Assembly: GCA_014860745.1 (NCBI GenBank)
Contig: JACZJC010000058.1
Location: forward strand, 1-46,836
DNA from: Anaerolineales bacterium
Lineage (GTDB): Bacteria; Chloroflexota; Anaerolineae; Anaerolineales; Villigracilaceae
DNA: 46,836 bases
Reading direction: 5' to 3'
The first letter of the stretch is position 1; the number at the start of each line of letters is the position of its first letter. Position numbers and translations under genes: made by a program. The notes under the pieces are model-generated. The model ran no database searches. It worked only from the letters and a program-made list of their open reading frames with translations, and was not told where the DNA came from. Below are positions 8,092-16,638 of this stretch, piece after piece.

Positions 8092-9171
8092 ATGAATATT
8101 GGAATACCAAAAGAAAGCAGACCTTTTGAATATCGAGTGGGAGTATCGCCCGCCGGGGTTGAGATTCTGTGCCAGAACGGGCATCAGGTTTTCGTCGAGC
8201 ATGAGGCGGGTGTGACGGCCGGCTTCAGTGACGAGGATTACGAGAAGTCCGGCGCGCGTCTCGTTTACTCATCCAGTGAAGCTCTCGGACGGGCAGATTT
8301 GTTGTTGAAAGTGGCCCGTCCCACCCAGGAGGAAATGAACTGGCTGCGGCCCGGTACGATCCTGGCTGGTTTCCTGCATCTCGCATCGACCCAGCAGGAT
8401 AAGATCGACATCCTGCTCGAAAAGAAGATCACATCGATCGCGTTTGAACAGATCCAGGCGCCGGATGGTTCGCTTCCGGTGCTGCGGCCGTTCAGCCAGA
8501 TCGGCGGAGCGATGGCGGCACAGATCGCGGCGCGCCTGCTCCAGAATAATTGGGGCGGCAAAGGGATTTTAATGGGCGGGATGCCGGGTGTCCCGCCTGC
8601 AGAGGCGGTTATCCTTGGCGCTGGTGTGGTTGGAACGTATGCCACACAAATGTTCCTCGGCATGGGCGCACATGTGACTGTCATTGACCATAACCTTTCG
8701 GCGCTCCAACGTCTTTGGGATCGTTTCCCGAATATCGTTACAAAAATGTCCACCAGGCGGAATATCGAGCGATCGGTAACTTATGCAGATGTAGTTGTCG
8801 GCGCTGTGCTGTCACCCGGGCAGCGCGCCCCAATTTTGGTGACGCGCGAAATGGTGCGCTCGATGAAACCCCGCTCCGTGATTATGGATGTCAGTATCGA
8901 CGAGGGTGGCTGCATCGAAACCTCGCGGCCGACCACCCATGAACATCCTGTATTTATCGAGGAGGGAATTCTGCATTATTGCGTACCGAACATACCCGGC
9001 GCCGTGGCGCGCACAGCCACTCATGCTTTCGTCAATTCGGCCATGCCATACATTACAGAAATTGCCGAGCTTGGAACCGACGCGATCCTAAGCAACCCCT
9101 CCATCGAGCCCGCTGTCAACACACACAACGGGAAGCTTCATCATCTTGCGCGTTTAAGTGCGAGGGAGTAA
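8092..9171 (+). CDS. ald: Alanine dehydrogenase
   Basis: A 359-residue NAD-dependent enzyme: L-alanine + NAD+ + H2O to pyruvate + ammonia + NADH. Substrate residues Lys73 and His96 are in the expected places (LLKVARP, FLHLAS). The nucleotide-binding GAGVVG is at 176-181, after the family-typical MGGMPGVPPA. N-terminal GIPKESRPFEYRVG is characteristic. GGAGG precedes the ATG. It is separated by 3 bp from the CoA-transferase gene, so the two are probably co-transcribed, linking alanine/pyruvate to acyl-CoA metabolism. Confidence 0.93.
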   Translation: MNIGIPKESRPFEYRVGVSPAGVEILCQNGHQVFVEHEAGVTAGFSDEDYEKSGARLVYSSSEALGRADLLLKVARPTQEEMNWLRPGTILAGFLHLASTQQDKIDILLEKKITSIAFEQIQAPDGSLPVLRPFSQIGGAMAAQIAARLLQNNWGGKGILMGGMPGVPPAEAVILGAGVVGTYATQMFLGMGAHVTVIDHNLSALQRLWDRFPNIVTKMSTRRNIERSVTYADVVVGAVLSPGQRAPILVTREMVRSMKPRSVIMDVSIDEGGCIETSRPTTHEHPVFIEEGILHYCVPNIPGAVARTATHAFVNSAMPYITEIAELGTDAILSNPSIEPAVNTHNGKLHHLARLSARE

Positions 9172-9174
9172 CCC

Positions 9175-10485
9175 ATGGCAGCGACGAGTATTTATCAATC
9201 GAGGGTGACGACTGCCGAGGAGGCGGTGAAGGTCATCAAATCAGGGGATCGCGTCTTTCTGACGGGAAATGTGTCCGTGCCTCAGAAGCTTTTGGCTGCG
9301 CTGGTAAAGTTTGCTCCCAACCTCCGCGATGTGGAGATCTGCCAGGCGCTGACGGTGGGTTCGGCCGATTATGTCGGCCCTGCAATGGAAGGCCACCTGC
9401 GGGTGAATTCCATGTTCATCAGCGCCAATATTCGCAAAGCAGTACAGGAAGGCCGCGCGGATTTTACACCGGTGCTTCTCTCTGAGTTTCCGCTTTTGTT
9501 CAAGCATGGGATTCTACCCATCGATGTGGCGGTGATCCATGTTTCCACGCCCGACGAACACGGTTTTTGTAGTCTGGGAGTCGAAGTCGGGCTGACCAAG
9601 TCCGCGGCAGAATCTGCGAAGGTGATCATTGCTGAAGTGAACGAGCAGATGCCGCGCACCCTCGGCGATTCTTTCATCCATGTCAGCCGCCTGACGCACA
9701 TTGTCCCCGTAAATTACCCGATCCCCGAGCATAGTATGACGGAAGAGGGCAGTTCGGATATTGTTCAAAAGATCGCCGGTCATGTCGCTTCGTTGATCCC
9801 CGACGGCGCAACCATGCAATTGGGCATCGGGTCGATCCCCGATGCGGTTCTGAAATTCCTTTCCGATAAAAAGGATCTGGGAATTCACACCGAATTATTT
9901 TCCGACGGTGTGATCGAGTTGGTAAACGCCGGTGTATTGACCAATGCGCGCAAGTCTTTACACCCGGGCAAGATCGTGGCTGGATTCATCCTGGGCACAA
10001 AACGCCTGTACGATTGGGTGGATGACAATCCCCTGATCGAATTGCACCGTACTGAATATGTAAACGATCCCTTCGTCATTGCGCAGAACGACCGTATGGT
10101 GGCGGTCAACTCGGCCATCGAGGTGGACCTCACCGGCCAGGTCTGCGCCGATAGCATCGGTCCCAAACTGTATAGCGGTGTCGGTGGACAGCTGGATTTT
10201 ATTTATGGCGCTTCCCGCTCCAAAGGCGGTGTCCCAATCATCGCGCTGCCCAGCGTGGCAACCCTCCGCGACGGAACGCAAATCAGCAAGATTGCGGCGA
10301 TGTTGAAACAAGGCGCAGGTGTGGTGACAACCCGAAACCACGTCCGCTTTGTGGTCACTGAACACGGCGTTGCTGATCTATACGGCAAAACCATCCGTCA
10401 GCGAGCGCTATCGCTCATACAAGTGGCAGATCCGCAATTCCGGGACGAGTTGCAAAAACAGGCGAAGGAACTCCATTACACGTAA
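9175..10485 (+). CDS. Acetyl-CoA hydrolase/transferase family (4-hydroxybutyrate CoA-transferase-like)
   Basis: A 436-residue CoA-transferase. The GIHTELFSDG segment supplies the probable catalytic Glu240, matching the active-site glutamate of 4-hydroxybutyrate and butyryl-CoA:acetate CoA-transferases. C-terminal VVTEHGVADLYGK is a family signature. Substrate cannot be told from sequence; acetate, butyrate or 4-hydroxybutyrate are possible. It begins 3 bp after alanine dehydrogenase, so it probably works in the same fermentation route, and is closed by a strong terminator. Confidence 0.87.
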   Translation: MAATSIYQSRVTTAEEAVKVIKSGDRVFLTGNVSVPQKLLAALVKFAPNLRDVEICQALTVGSADYVGPAMEGHLRVNSMFISANIRKAVQEGRADFTPVLLSEFPLLFKHGILPIDVAVIHVSTPDEHGFCSLGVEVGLTKSAAESAKVIIAEVNEQMPRTLGDSFIHVSRLTHIVPVNYPIPEHSMTEEGSSDIVQKIAGHVASLIPDGATMQLGIGSIPDAVLKFLSDKKDLGIHTELFSDGVIELVNAGVLTNARKSLHPGKIVAGFILGTKRLYDWVDDNPLIELHRTEYVNDPFVIAQNDRMVAVNSAIEVDLTGQVCADSIGPKLYSGVGGQLDFIYGASRSKGGVPIIALPSVATLRDGTQISKIAAMLKQGAGVVTTRNHVRFVVTEHGVADLYGKTIRQRALSLIQVADPQFRDELQKQAKELHYT

Positions 10486-10504
10486 ATCGGAATGATATTC
10501 CCGG

Positions 10505-10533
10505 GCCGGGGAGCGCAACTCCCCGGCTTTTTT
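10505..10533 (+). terminator. Terminator after the CoA-transferase gene
   Basis: A perfect 9-bp GC-rich stem, GCCGGGGAG (10505-10513) with CTCCCCGGC (10519-10527), loop CGCAA, then six T. Confidence 0.93.
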
Positions 10534-10562
10534 GTTGTTAACCTGATAATAACTTTTTCACC

Positions 10563-10591
10563 TTGACACGATACCATTTTATACCTATTAT
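10563..10591 (+). promoter_or_regulatory. Sigma-70-type promoter of pyruvate kinase
   Basis: TTGACA (10563-10568), exactly 17 bp, then TATTAT (10586-10591). It lies between the CoA-transferase terminator and the pyk start, giving a leader of about 65 nt. Confidence 0.75.
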
Positions 10592-10664
10592 GAATATAGT
10601 ATGGATTGAAGCCGTTAGGGAGTGGGGAGGCTTTATCTAATTTAGATGCGTGAAGGAAAAAATA

Positions 10665-12152
10665 ATGCGTAGAGCAAAGATTGTTGCAACCATTGGACCG
10701 GCGTCGGATTCTGAACAGGCGCTTGAGTCCCTAATAAAAGCAGGGATGAATGTCGCCCGGCTGAATTTTTCGCATGGCACTCATGAGCAGCACGCCTTGC
10801 GCGTAGCCACTATTCGTGCAGTCGCCGATAAACTTGGAGTGCCGGTTGGCATTTTACAGGATCTGCAGGGACCAAAGATACGAGTCGGCAAACTGGCTGT
10901 GCCTCTTCAACTTTCCACCGGGGAGCAAATTTGTTTGTATGCCACTCAGGACAAAGCCCCGAAAACAGACAATCAGCTTTTGCCCGTGGATTTTCGCGAA
11001 CTTTTCGATGCCGTTCAGGCAGGGGATCGGCTGTTGCTGGATGATGGGCGCCTGGCGCTTGAAGTCGGTTCAGTAAAAGGACGAGTTGTAGATGCCAAGG
11101 TTCTGGTGGGCGGGGCGTTATCCTCCCACAAGGGAATTAATCTGCCGGGGGTCAAACTTCGCATTGCCGGCTTCACTGAAAAAGATAAAGCCGACCTTGC
11201 CTTCGGCATTTCACAGGGTGTGGATGCGGTCGCCATTTCCTTTGTCCGCAGTGCGGAGGATGTGAAGGCGGTGCGGGCCGCCATCGAGGAATTTTCAAAA
11301 GGGAAACGCACCCCCATGCTGATCGCCAAACTGGAAAAACCGGAAGCCATGAACGAACTGGAGGCCATCCTCGATGTTGTGGATGGAGTCATGGTTGCTC
11401 GCGGCGACCTGGGTGTGGAATTGCCGCCGGAGCGCGTGCCATCCCTGCAAAAAATGATCATCCATGCGGCGAATGCGCGCGCAAAACTGGTTATTACCGC
11501 CACTCAAATGCTCGAGTCCATGATTCAGAATCCCCTGCCCACACGCGCGGAAGCATCGGATGTTGCCAACGCCATCTTCGACGGCACGGATGCCGTCATG
11601 CTTTCAGCAGAAACGGCTTCCGGCGAATACCCGAGTGAAGCGGTTGCCATGATGTCTCGCATTGTGCTGGAAGCGGAGTCGCATTTTATCGAGTGGGGAA
11701 GCCGTCAGGACAGCCGCGCAGGTTTGGGTGAGAGCGATGCGGCGTCGATGGCACGCGCGGCAAACGCGTTGGCAAAGGATCCCGAAGTGCGTGCGGTTTC
11801 CGTCTTTACCATGCAGGGACGCTCCGCCTGGTTGATGTCGAAGGCGCGGCCCGTGAAGCAGATTCTTGCCTTCACACCGGAGCCTGCGACCTATAATCAA
11901 CTGGCCTTCCTGTGGGGTGTGCAGCCTCATCTCGCGAAATATGCAGTGACACTTGACGATATGCTTTCCGGTGTGGATGCGGCATTGTTGAAATCCGGCA
12001 TCCAGCCCGGGCAGCAGGTTGTGTTGATTTGCGGATATCCGATCGGTGAAATGCGGCCGCCCAACATGGCTCTGCTTCACACTGTTGGCAGTGATGCGAC
12101 GGTAAAGCTGGCACGCAAGCTGGCTGAAAACAACGTCAAGAAGGAAAATTAA
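10665..12152 (+). CDS. pyk: Pyruvate kinase
   Basis: A 495-residue glycolytic enzyme: phosphoenolpyruvate + ADP to pyruvate + ATP. N-terminal KIVATIGPAS, MNVARLNFSHG, the metal/substrate region MVARGDLGVE, and ITATQMLESM ahead of TRAEASDVANAIFDGTDA are all classical. The C-terminal domain is complete. I place the start at the ATG 10665 because GAAGGA precedes it and RRAKIVATIGP is where the family begins; a GTG at 10650 is an alternative. It is a single-gene transcript with its own promoter and terminator. Confidence 0.96.
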   Translation: MRRAKIVATIGPASDSEQALESLIKAGMNVARLNFSHGTHEQHALRVATIRAVADKLGVPVGILQDLQGPKIRVGKLAVPLQLSTGEQICLYATQDKAPKTDNQLLPVDFRELFDAVQAGDRLLLDDGRLALEVGSVKGRVVDAKVLVGGALSSHKGINLPGVKLRIAGFTEKDKADLAFGISQGVDAVAISFVRSAEDVKAVRAAIEEFSKGKRTPMLIAKLEKPEAMNELEAILDVVDGVMVARGDLGVELPPERVPSLQKMIIHAANARAKLVITATQMLESMIQNPLPTRAEASDVANAIFDGTDAVMLSAETASGEYPSEAVAMMSRIVLEAESHFIEWGSRQDSRAGLGESDAASMARAANALAKDPEVRAVSVFTMQGRSAWLMSKARPVKQILAFTPEPATYNQLAFLWGVQPHLAKYAVTLDDMLSGVDAALLKSGIQPGQQVVLICGYPIGEMRPPNMALLHTVGSDATVKLARKLAENNVKKEN

Positions 12153-12190
12153 CCCGCTTCATTCTTGCTGATAGATGATTCTGGTTTCGA

Positions 12191-12227
12191 TGTGCGAGCT
12201 GCTATTAAAGCAGCTCGCACATTTTTT
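12191..12227 (+). terminator. Terminator after pyruvate kinase
   Basis: A perfect 12-bp stem (12191-12202 with 12210-12221), 7-nt loop, then T-run 12222-12227. Its end touches the stop codon of the convergent EamA gene. Confidence 0.93.
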
Positions 12228-13116
12228 ACTCCCTTGTCGCGATCAAAATCCCAATCCCGATTAACACGCCGCCAGCGAGAAACAGCGGCGTGATTTTTTC
12301 GGCGAGGAAAAACCACCCAAGCAGGGTGCCAACCACCGGCTGGGCAAAGAACGTCAACGAGGCGATGGCGGCGGGTAATTCAGCGAAGGCATAATTCCAA
12401 AGGAACATCGCCATTGCCGTGGAGATGATTCCCAAAAATAATAAACCGCCGATAATGCCCGGGGTGATTACGCCTATACTTTGCGTTTTGATTTCCCAAA
12501 TACTGAACACAATACTGGATGGCAAACCACCCAGCAGCATGATTGTGCTGGACGTAAGCAAATCCATGGATTTAGTGACCTTGCGCACCAGCACGGAATA
12601 CAATGCCCAGGTGAGCGCTGCCGCCAGCAGACTCATGTTGCCCCAAAACAGAGACGGGGAAAGTTCTGCGTTGCGCGGGTCAATGACGGCCAGCACGCCG
12701 AGAGTGGATATTACCAACGCGGAGATATGACGCGGCGTGGATTTTTCGCCGAGCAGGAATGGCGCGAATAATAAAACGAAAGCCGGTGTGGCGGATGTGA
12801 CCAGCGACCCGTTGGACGCCGTGGAAAGTTTCGTACCGACGAATTGAAAGGCGAGTGAAACTCCATACCCTACAAAACCGACGAGAAAGCTCTGCCAAAA
12901 GAATTCTCTCGTGACAATTTGTTTCGGGTTTGATTTTCTGCTGCGGAAATAAAAAACAATTCCCAACGTGGCCGCGCCCATGATGAGACGCAGGGTGAGC
13001 AATGAAAAAGGCGGGATCACTTCCAATACCACCTTGCTGACTACATACATCCCTCCCCATATCGATGCCGCTGCCAGCCCGGAAATTATCCCGGCGAATG
13101 TGTGATGTTTATGCAT
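12226..13116 (-). CDS. EamA/DMT family transporter
   Basis: A 296-residue protein with about ten hydrophobic helices in two EamA repeats (roughly residues 8-140 and 150-293), typical of the drug/metabolite transporter superfamily. The first repeat starts with GLAASIWGGMYVVSKV; the second with GNMSLLAAALTWALYSVLVRK. Substrate not predictable; exporters of amino acids or metabolites are common in this family. It lies downstream of glnS in the same direction, behind a hairpin. Confidence 0.88.
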   Translation of the reverse strand: MHKHHTFAGIISGLAAASIWGGMYVVSKVVLEVIPPFSLLTLRLIMGAATLGIVFYFRSRKSNPKQIVTREFFWQSFLVGFVGYGVSLAFQFVGTKLSTASNGSLVTSATPAFVLLFAPFLLGEKSTPRHISALVISTLGVLAVIDPRNAELSPSLFWGNMSLLAAALTWALYSVLVRKVTKSMDLLTSSTIMLLGGLPSSIVFSIWEIKTQSIGVITPGIIGGLLFLGIISTAMAMFLWNYAFAELPAAIASLTFFAQPVVGTLLGWFFLAEKITPLFLAGGVLIGIGILIATRE

Positions 13117-13138
13117 GGATTCCCTGAATAAAGAAATA

Positions 13139-13169
13139 GACCCTAAAGGTTTACAAAACCTTTAGGGTC
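13139..13169 (-). terminator. Hairpin between glnS and the EamA gene
   Basis: A perfect 14-bp stem (13139-13152 with 13156-13169) and a 3-nt loop. It sits just past the glnS stop. The following run on the minus strand (TCTATTTCTTT) is only partly T-rich. The stem shares its core with the terminator at 8043-8078. Confidence 0.75.
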
Positions 13170-13185
13170 TTGTTTTATCGAGATT

Positions 13186-14862
13186 CTACTTTCCGCCCTT
13201 TTTCTCCAACTTGGCCCACGCGTCCTTCAAATTCACCGTCAAATTGAAGACGGGTTTTTCAGACGTTGAGTCTGGGTCAGCGCAGAAGTAGCCGAGGCGC
13301 TCAAACTGGTAACGTGAACCAGCTTCGGGCGTGGAAAGATGCGGTTCTACATATCCAGTGAGAATCTGTAATGAGTTCGGGTTGATGCAGGCAAGGAATC
13401 CCTCATCACCTTCTTCGGGGTCCTCTTTGGTGAAGAGACGGTCGTACATGCGAATTTCAGCTTCTTTGGCATGTGCCGCAGAGACCCAATGAATCGTGGA
13501 TTTGACCTTGCGCCCATCGGCAGAATCGCCGCCTCTTGTGGTGGGATCGTACGTCGCATGGACTTCGATCACCTCGCCCTTGTCATCCTTCACCACATGC
13601 GTGCATTTGATGAAGTACGCATACCGCAAACGGACTTCGTTGCCGGGGAAGAGACGATAATATTTCGGCGGCGGCGTCTCGCGGAAATCATCCTGCTCGA
13701 TGTAAATGACTTTCGAGAACGTAACCTTGCGCGTTCCCGCGTTCGGGTCTTCGGGATTGTTGACCGCGTCCATCTCTTCGACGAGATCATCAGGGTAATT
13801 GTCGATCACAACTTTCAACGGTTTGATGACCGCCATGCGGCGCGGCGAAGTTTTGTTGAGGTCTTCGCGCACGCATGCTTCCAGCAGCGAGACATCGCTG
13901 ATACTGTAATTTTTTGCCACACCCACGCGGCGTATAAAATCATGGATCGCTTCGGCGGTGTATCCTCGACGGCGCATGGCGCGCAGGGTGGGCATGCGCG
14001 GGTCGTCCCAGCCGTTGACGTGTTTCTTTTCCACCAGGCGGCGTAATTTGCGTTTGCTCATCACCGTGTAAGAAAGATTCAAACGTGCAAACTCGATCTG
14101 ACGCGGTTTGAACACACCCAGCTGCTCGGGAAACCATTCATATAGTGGGCGGTGGTTTTCATATTCCAGTGAGCACAACGAATGAGTGATGCCTTCCATC
14201 GAGTCGTTCTGTCCGTGCGCCCAATCGTACATCGGGTAAATCTTCCACTTGCTGCCCGTGCGGTGATGCGGCGGTTCATGGATGATGCGATACATGGCGG
14301 GGTCGCGCATGTTGATGTTCGGGTGCGCCATGTCGATCTTCGCGCGCAGAATGCGCGTGCCGTCGGGGAATTCGCCATTCTTCATGCGTTCCAGCAAGTC
14401 CAAATTCTCTTCCATGGAACGGTCACGGAACGGAGAATTTTTTCCAGGCTCGGTCAATGTGCCGCGGTTGGCGCTCACTTCCTCTGGAGTCTGATCGTCC
14501 ACATACGCCTTGCCCATCATCACGAGTTTTTTTGCCCACTCATACAGCTCATCAAAATAATCGGAGGCGTAGGTCACCTTCACCCATTCGATGCCAAGCC
14601 AGCGTGCATCGTCCATGATGGCGTCCACGAATTCAGTTTCTTCCTTGGTCGGGTTCGTGTCGTCGAAGCGCAGGATCAACTCGCCGTTATTTTCCTTAGC
14701 GATGAGGTAATCGATCATGAAGGCTTTGACGTGCCCGATGTGTAAATATCCGTTCGGCTCGGGAGGCAGGCGTGTGCGGACGGTTTTGAAGCGTCCGCTC
14801 TTCAAATCTTCCGCAACGGCTTCGCGGATGAAATCGGTTGGCTTAATATCTTCGGGACTCAT
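13186..14862 (-). CDS. glnS: Glutamine--tRNA ligase
   Basis: A 558-residue class I synthetase that charges tRNA-Gln with glutamine. HIGH is intact at 41-44 ([13 protein letters not shown]), the KMSKS-type loop is VMSKRKL (267-273), and the C-terminal anticodon-binding beta barrels are present. The HIGH context with [11 protein letters not shown] separates GlnRS from GluRS. Having GlnRS means the organism may charge tRNA-Gln directly rather than relying only on the GatCAB route. A tRNA-Gln gene lies 0.56 kb upstream on the other strand. Confidence 0.96.
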   Translation of the reverse strand: MSPEDIKPTDFIREAVAEDLKSGRFKTVRTRLPPEPNGYLHIGHVKAFMIDYLIAKENNGELILRFDDTNPTKEETEFVDAIMDDARWLGIEWVKVTYASDYFDELYEWAKKLVMMGKAYVDDQTPEEVSANRGTLTEPGKNSPFRDRSMEENLDLLERMKNGEFPDGTRILRAKIDMAHPNINMRDPAMYRIIHEPPHHRTGSKWKIYPMYDWAHGQNDSMEGITHSLCSLEYENHRPLYEWFPEQLGVFKPRQIEFARLNLSYTVMSKRKLRRLVEKKHVNGWDDPRMPTLRAMRRRGYTAEAIHDFIRRVGVAKNYSISDVSLLEACVREDLNKTSPRRMAVIKPLKVVIDNYPDDLVEEMDAVNNPEDPNAGTRKVTFSKVIYIEQDDFRETPPPKYYRLFPGNEVRLRYAYFIKCTHVVKDDKGEVIEVHATYDPTTRGGDSADGRKVKSTIHWVSAAHAKEAEIRMYDRLFTKEDPEEGDEGFLACINPNSLQILTGYVEPHLSTPEAGSRYQFERLGYFCADPDSTSEKPVFNLTVNLKDAWAKLEKKGGK

Positions 14863-14952
14863 GGATTTGCCTTAATGCTGAATTTCAGGAGACAGGGAAC
14901 CGCCTCTTTTCCGGCTACTAGCCTGCCCCGCTAAAGAGACGCATTCCCCGCC

Positions 14953-14980
14953 CTGATAGAATATAGATTAATTGCGTCAA
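14953..14980 (-). promoter_or_regulatory. Possible glnS promoter
   Basis: On the minus strand TTGACG (14975-14980), 16 bp, TATCAG (14953-14958), giving a GC-rich leader of about 85 nt before glnS. The -10 box is weak. No T-box signature is visible in the leader. Confidence 0.4.
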
Positions 14981-15023
14981 TTATAACAAACTTGATTCAT
15001 GTATAATTCACCGCGGAGGAACC

Positions 15024-15365
15024 ATGACCGAATCAACCGAAAATCGCACCAACTTTTTAGCCACCTACTTCGACCGTGACGCCGTCATCAAATTTTCGCG
15101 CATGGCAGGCATCCTTGCCTGGGTCGTTCTTGGCATCTATCTCTTCACTTCCTTGAACTCCTTTGGCCAGTTCATGGTCCAGTTTGCAACGGGTGTTTTC
15201 TACCAAAAAGGGATGCTGGCCTTCGATGTGATCGGCTACTTCAGCCCGTTTCTGCTGATGCCCATGCCCGGCCTCGCCTATTTTGCGGGGCTGAAATTCG
15301 TGCAGCAGACCCTGCTGATCCTGTTGGATGTGGAAGACAACACCCGCCGCGCCGCTCGCAAATGA
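15024..15365 (+). CDS. Unrecognised small membrane protein
   Basis: A 113-residue protein with two hydrophobic segments (about residues 27-52 and 68-97) and a basic C-terminus (DNTRRAARK). GGAGGAA precedes the ATG at good spacing; a TATAAT box at 15002-15007 suggests a very short leader. No family recognised. It lies between divergent glnS and a tRNA-Gln gene. Confidence 0.7.
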   Translation: MTESTENRTNFLATYFDRDAVIKFSRMAGILAWVVLGIYLFTSLNSFGQFMVQFATGVFYQKGMLAFDVIGYFSPFLLMPMPGLAYFAGLKFVQQTLLILLDVEDNTRRAARK

Positions 15366-15367
15366 CC

Positions 15368-15396
15368 TTGCCTCCTCCCTGCTGGCGTGATAAAAT
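15368..15396 (+). promoter_or_regulatory. Promoter of tRNA-Gln
   Basis: TTGCCT (15368-15373), exactly 17 bp, TAAAAT (15391-15396). The tRNA begins 21 bp downstream. Confidence 0.7.
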
Positions 15397-15417
15397 ACCG
15401 CCCGCTGGAAAAAGCAT

Positions 15418-15488
15418 TGGGGACTCGTCTAATGGCAGGACAATTGCCTCTGGAGCAATTAGTAGTGGTTCGAATCCATTGTCCCCAG
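15418..15488 (+). tRNA. tRNA-Gln (anticodon CTG)
   Basis: A 71-nt cloverleaf. The acceptor stem TGGGGAC pairs with GTCCCCA, including the weak U1-A72 pair typical of bacterial tRNA-Gln. The anticodon stem ATTGC/GCAAT closes CTCTGGA with anticodon CTG, reading CAG. CCA is not encoded. Confidence 0.95.
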
Positions 15489-15490
15489 CT

Positions 15491-15528
15491 AAGAAAGAGA
15501 CTCCCAAATTGGGAGTCTCTTTCTTTTT
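15491..15528 (+). terminator. Terminator after tRNA-Gln
   Basis: A 17-bp perfect inverted repeat (15491-15507 with 15509-15525) followed by T. Both arms have A/T-rich outer ends, so it could act on both strands, also for the convergent glycosyltransferase gene. Confidence 0.9.
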
Positions 15529-15549
15529 AATCGAATATTCACGGTTGGT

Positions 15550-16638
15550 TTATAGTGTATTTTCCAGGTAATTTGAAAACGCTTTCCTAAATCTTTCGGA
15601 TGAAAAGCGGGCTGCGTTCTTTGACGCGGCCTTGCTATTAAATTTCAGACCTTGAAACCGTAGTACCGCCTCGCTCAAACTTTGGGAAGTCTGCTTGCTG
15701 AACAACAGGCCTGTTTCTCCTTCAAGAATGACCTCTGCTGCGCCGCCCTCTTCGAACGCGATGACAGGACAGCCCGCCGCCTGCGCCTCGACCATGGCAA
15801 TTCCAAAATCCTCGGTTGCCATATTCACAAAGGCTTTGGCGCGGTTAAGCAGGTTCGCAAGGACTTCATCGGGTTGATATCCAAGGAGTCTGACGTTTTC
15901 CCTCGCTAGCTTTTGCAGGTGCGGCATTTCAGGTCCGTCGCCAACGATGAGCAGAGGAAGCTTCAACTCGTTAAACGCCTTGACGATCTCAGCGGTCATT
16001 TTGTACGGCACGAGCCGCGAGACATGAATAAAATAATTGTCGCGTTTTTTGGCGGGTGAAAACCGCTGCACATCCACAGGAGGGTATATGACGTGAGACT
16101 CCCTGTCCCAGGCTTGCTTGATTTTTTGTGAAGTCCATTGCGAGATGGCAAGCAGGTGATCTGCCCGGGCGGCAGAGACTCTGTCCCAATAACGGAGCAG
16201 ACTCAGGGTCAGGCGGGCGGCGGCTCCGATCAAGGGTTTGTCCAAATGGTGCAGATGTAAATAATCGTCCTGCAGGTGCCAGGCATAGCGCATCGGCGTG
16301 CAGACATAGGAAACATGGGTTTGATCCTTTCTTGTTCTTACGCCATGCGCCACCGCGTGCGAAATGGAGACGATCACATCGTAATCTCGGAGGTTCATAC
16401 TTTCGATGGCAAGCGGCATGAAGGGCAGTAGTCCGCGATACAGATGCTCGACGCGTGGAATTATTTGCAGAAATGAAGTTTTGACGTGGCGGCCCGCAAG
16501 CGGAGTGTCCATGAGATTCTTCTTGTTATGAATAAGCGCATGAAGCTGGGCTTGCGGATGAAGTTTCAACACCTCCGCCAGCAGCCTCTCGGACCCGCCG
16601 TATATGTTCAGCCATTCATGGACAATCGCCAGCTTCAT
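15550..16638 (-). CDS. Glycosyltransferase family 4
   Basis: A 362-residue GT-B fold enzyme, likely cytoplasmic or membrane-peripheral, adding a sugar to a lipid-linked glycan. The N-terminal domain begins HEWLNIYGGSERLL (acceptor side). The C-terminal donor domain has FIHVSRLVPYK, LLIVGDGPE, and the E-x7-E type segment EDFGIAMVEAQAAGCPVIA. Sugar donor unknown. Its start overlaps the stop of the upstream GT4 gene by 4 nt, so the two are one operon, divergent from the rest of the cluster. Confidence 0.92.
   Translation of the reverse strand: MKLAIVHEWLNIYGGSERLLAEVLKLHPQAQLHALIHNKKNLMDTPLAGRHVKTSFLQIIPRVEHLYRGLLPFMPLAIESMNLRDYDVIVSISHAVAHGVRTRKDQTHVSYVCTPMRYAWHLQDDYLHLHHLDKPLIGAAARLTLSLLRYWDRVSAARADHLLAISQWTSQKIKQAWDRESHVIYPPVDVQRFSPAKKRDNYFIHVSRLVPYKMTAEIVKAFNELKLPLLIVGDGPEMPHLQKLARENVRLLGYQPDEVLANLLNRAKAFVNMATEDFGIAMVEAQAAGCPVIAFEEGGAAEVILEGETGLLFSKQTSQSLSEAVLRFQGLKFNSKAASKNAARFSSERFRKAFSNYLENTL

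Noticed and set aside
14863-14960. A T-box or other riboswitch in the glnS leader
   Set aside because: No T-box sequence or specifier-loop layout could be seen; only a GC-rich leader is present.
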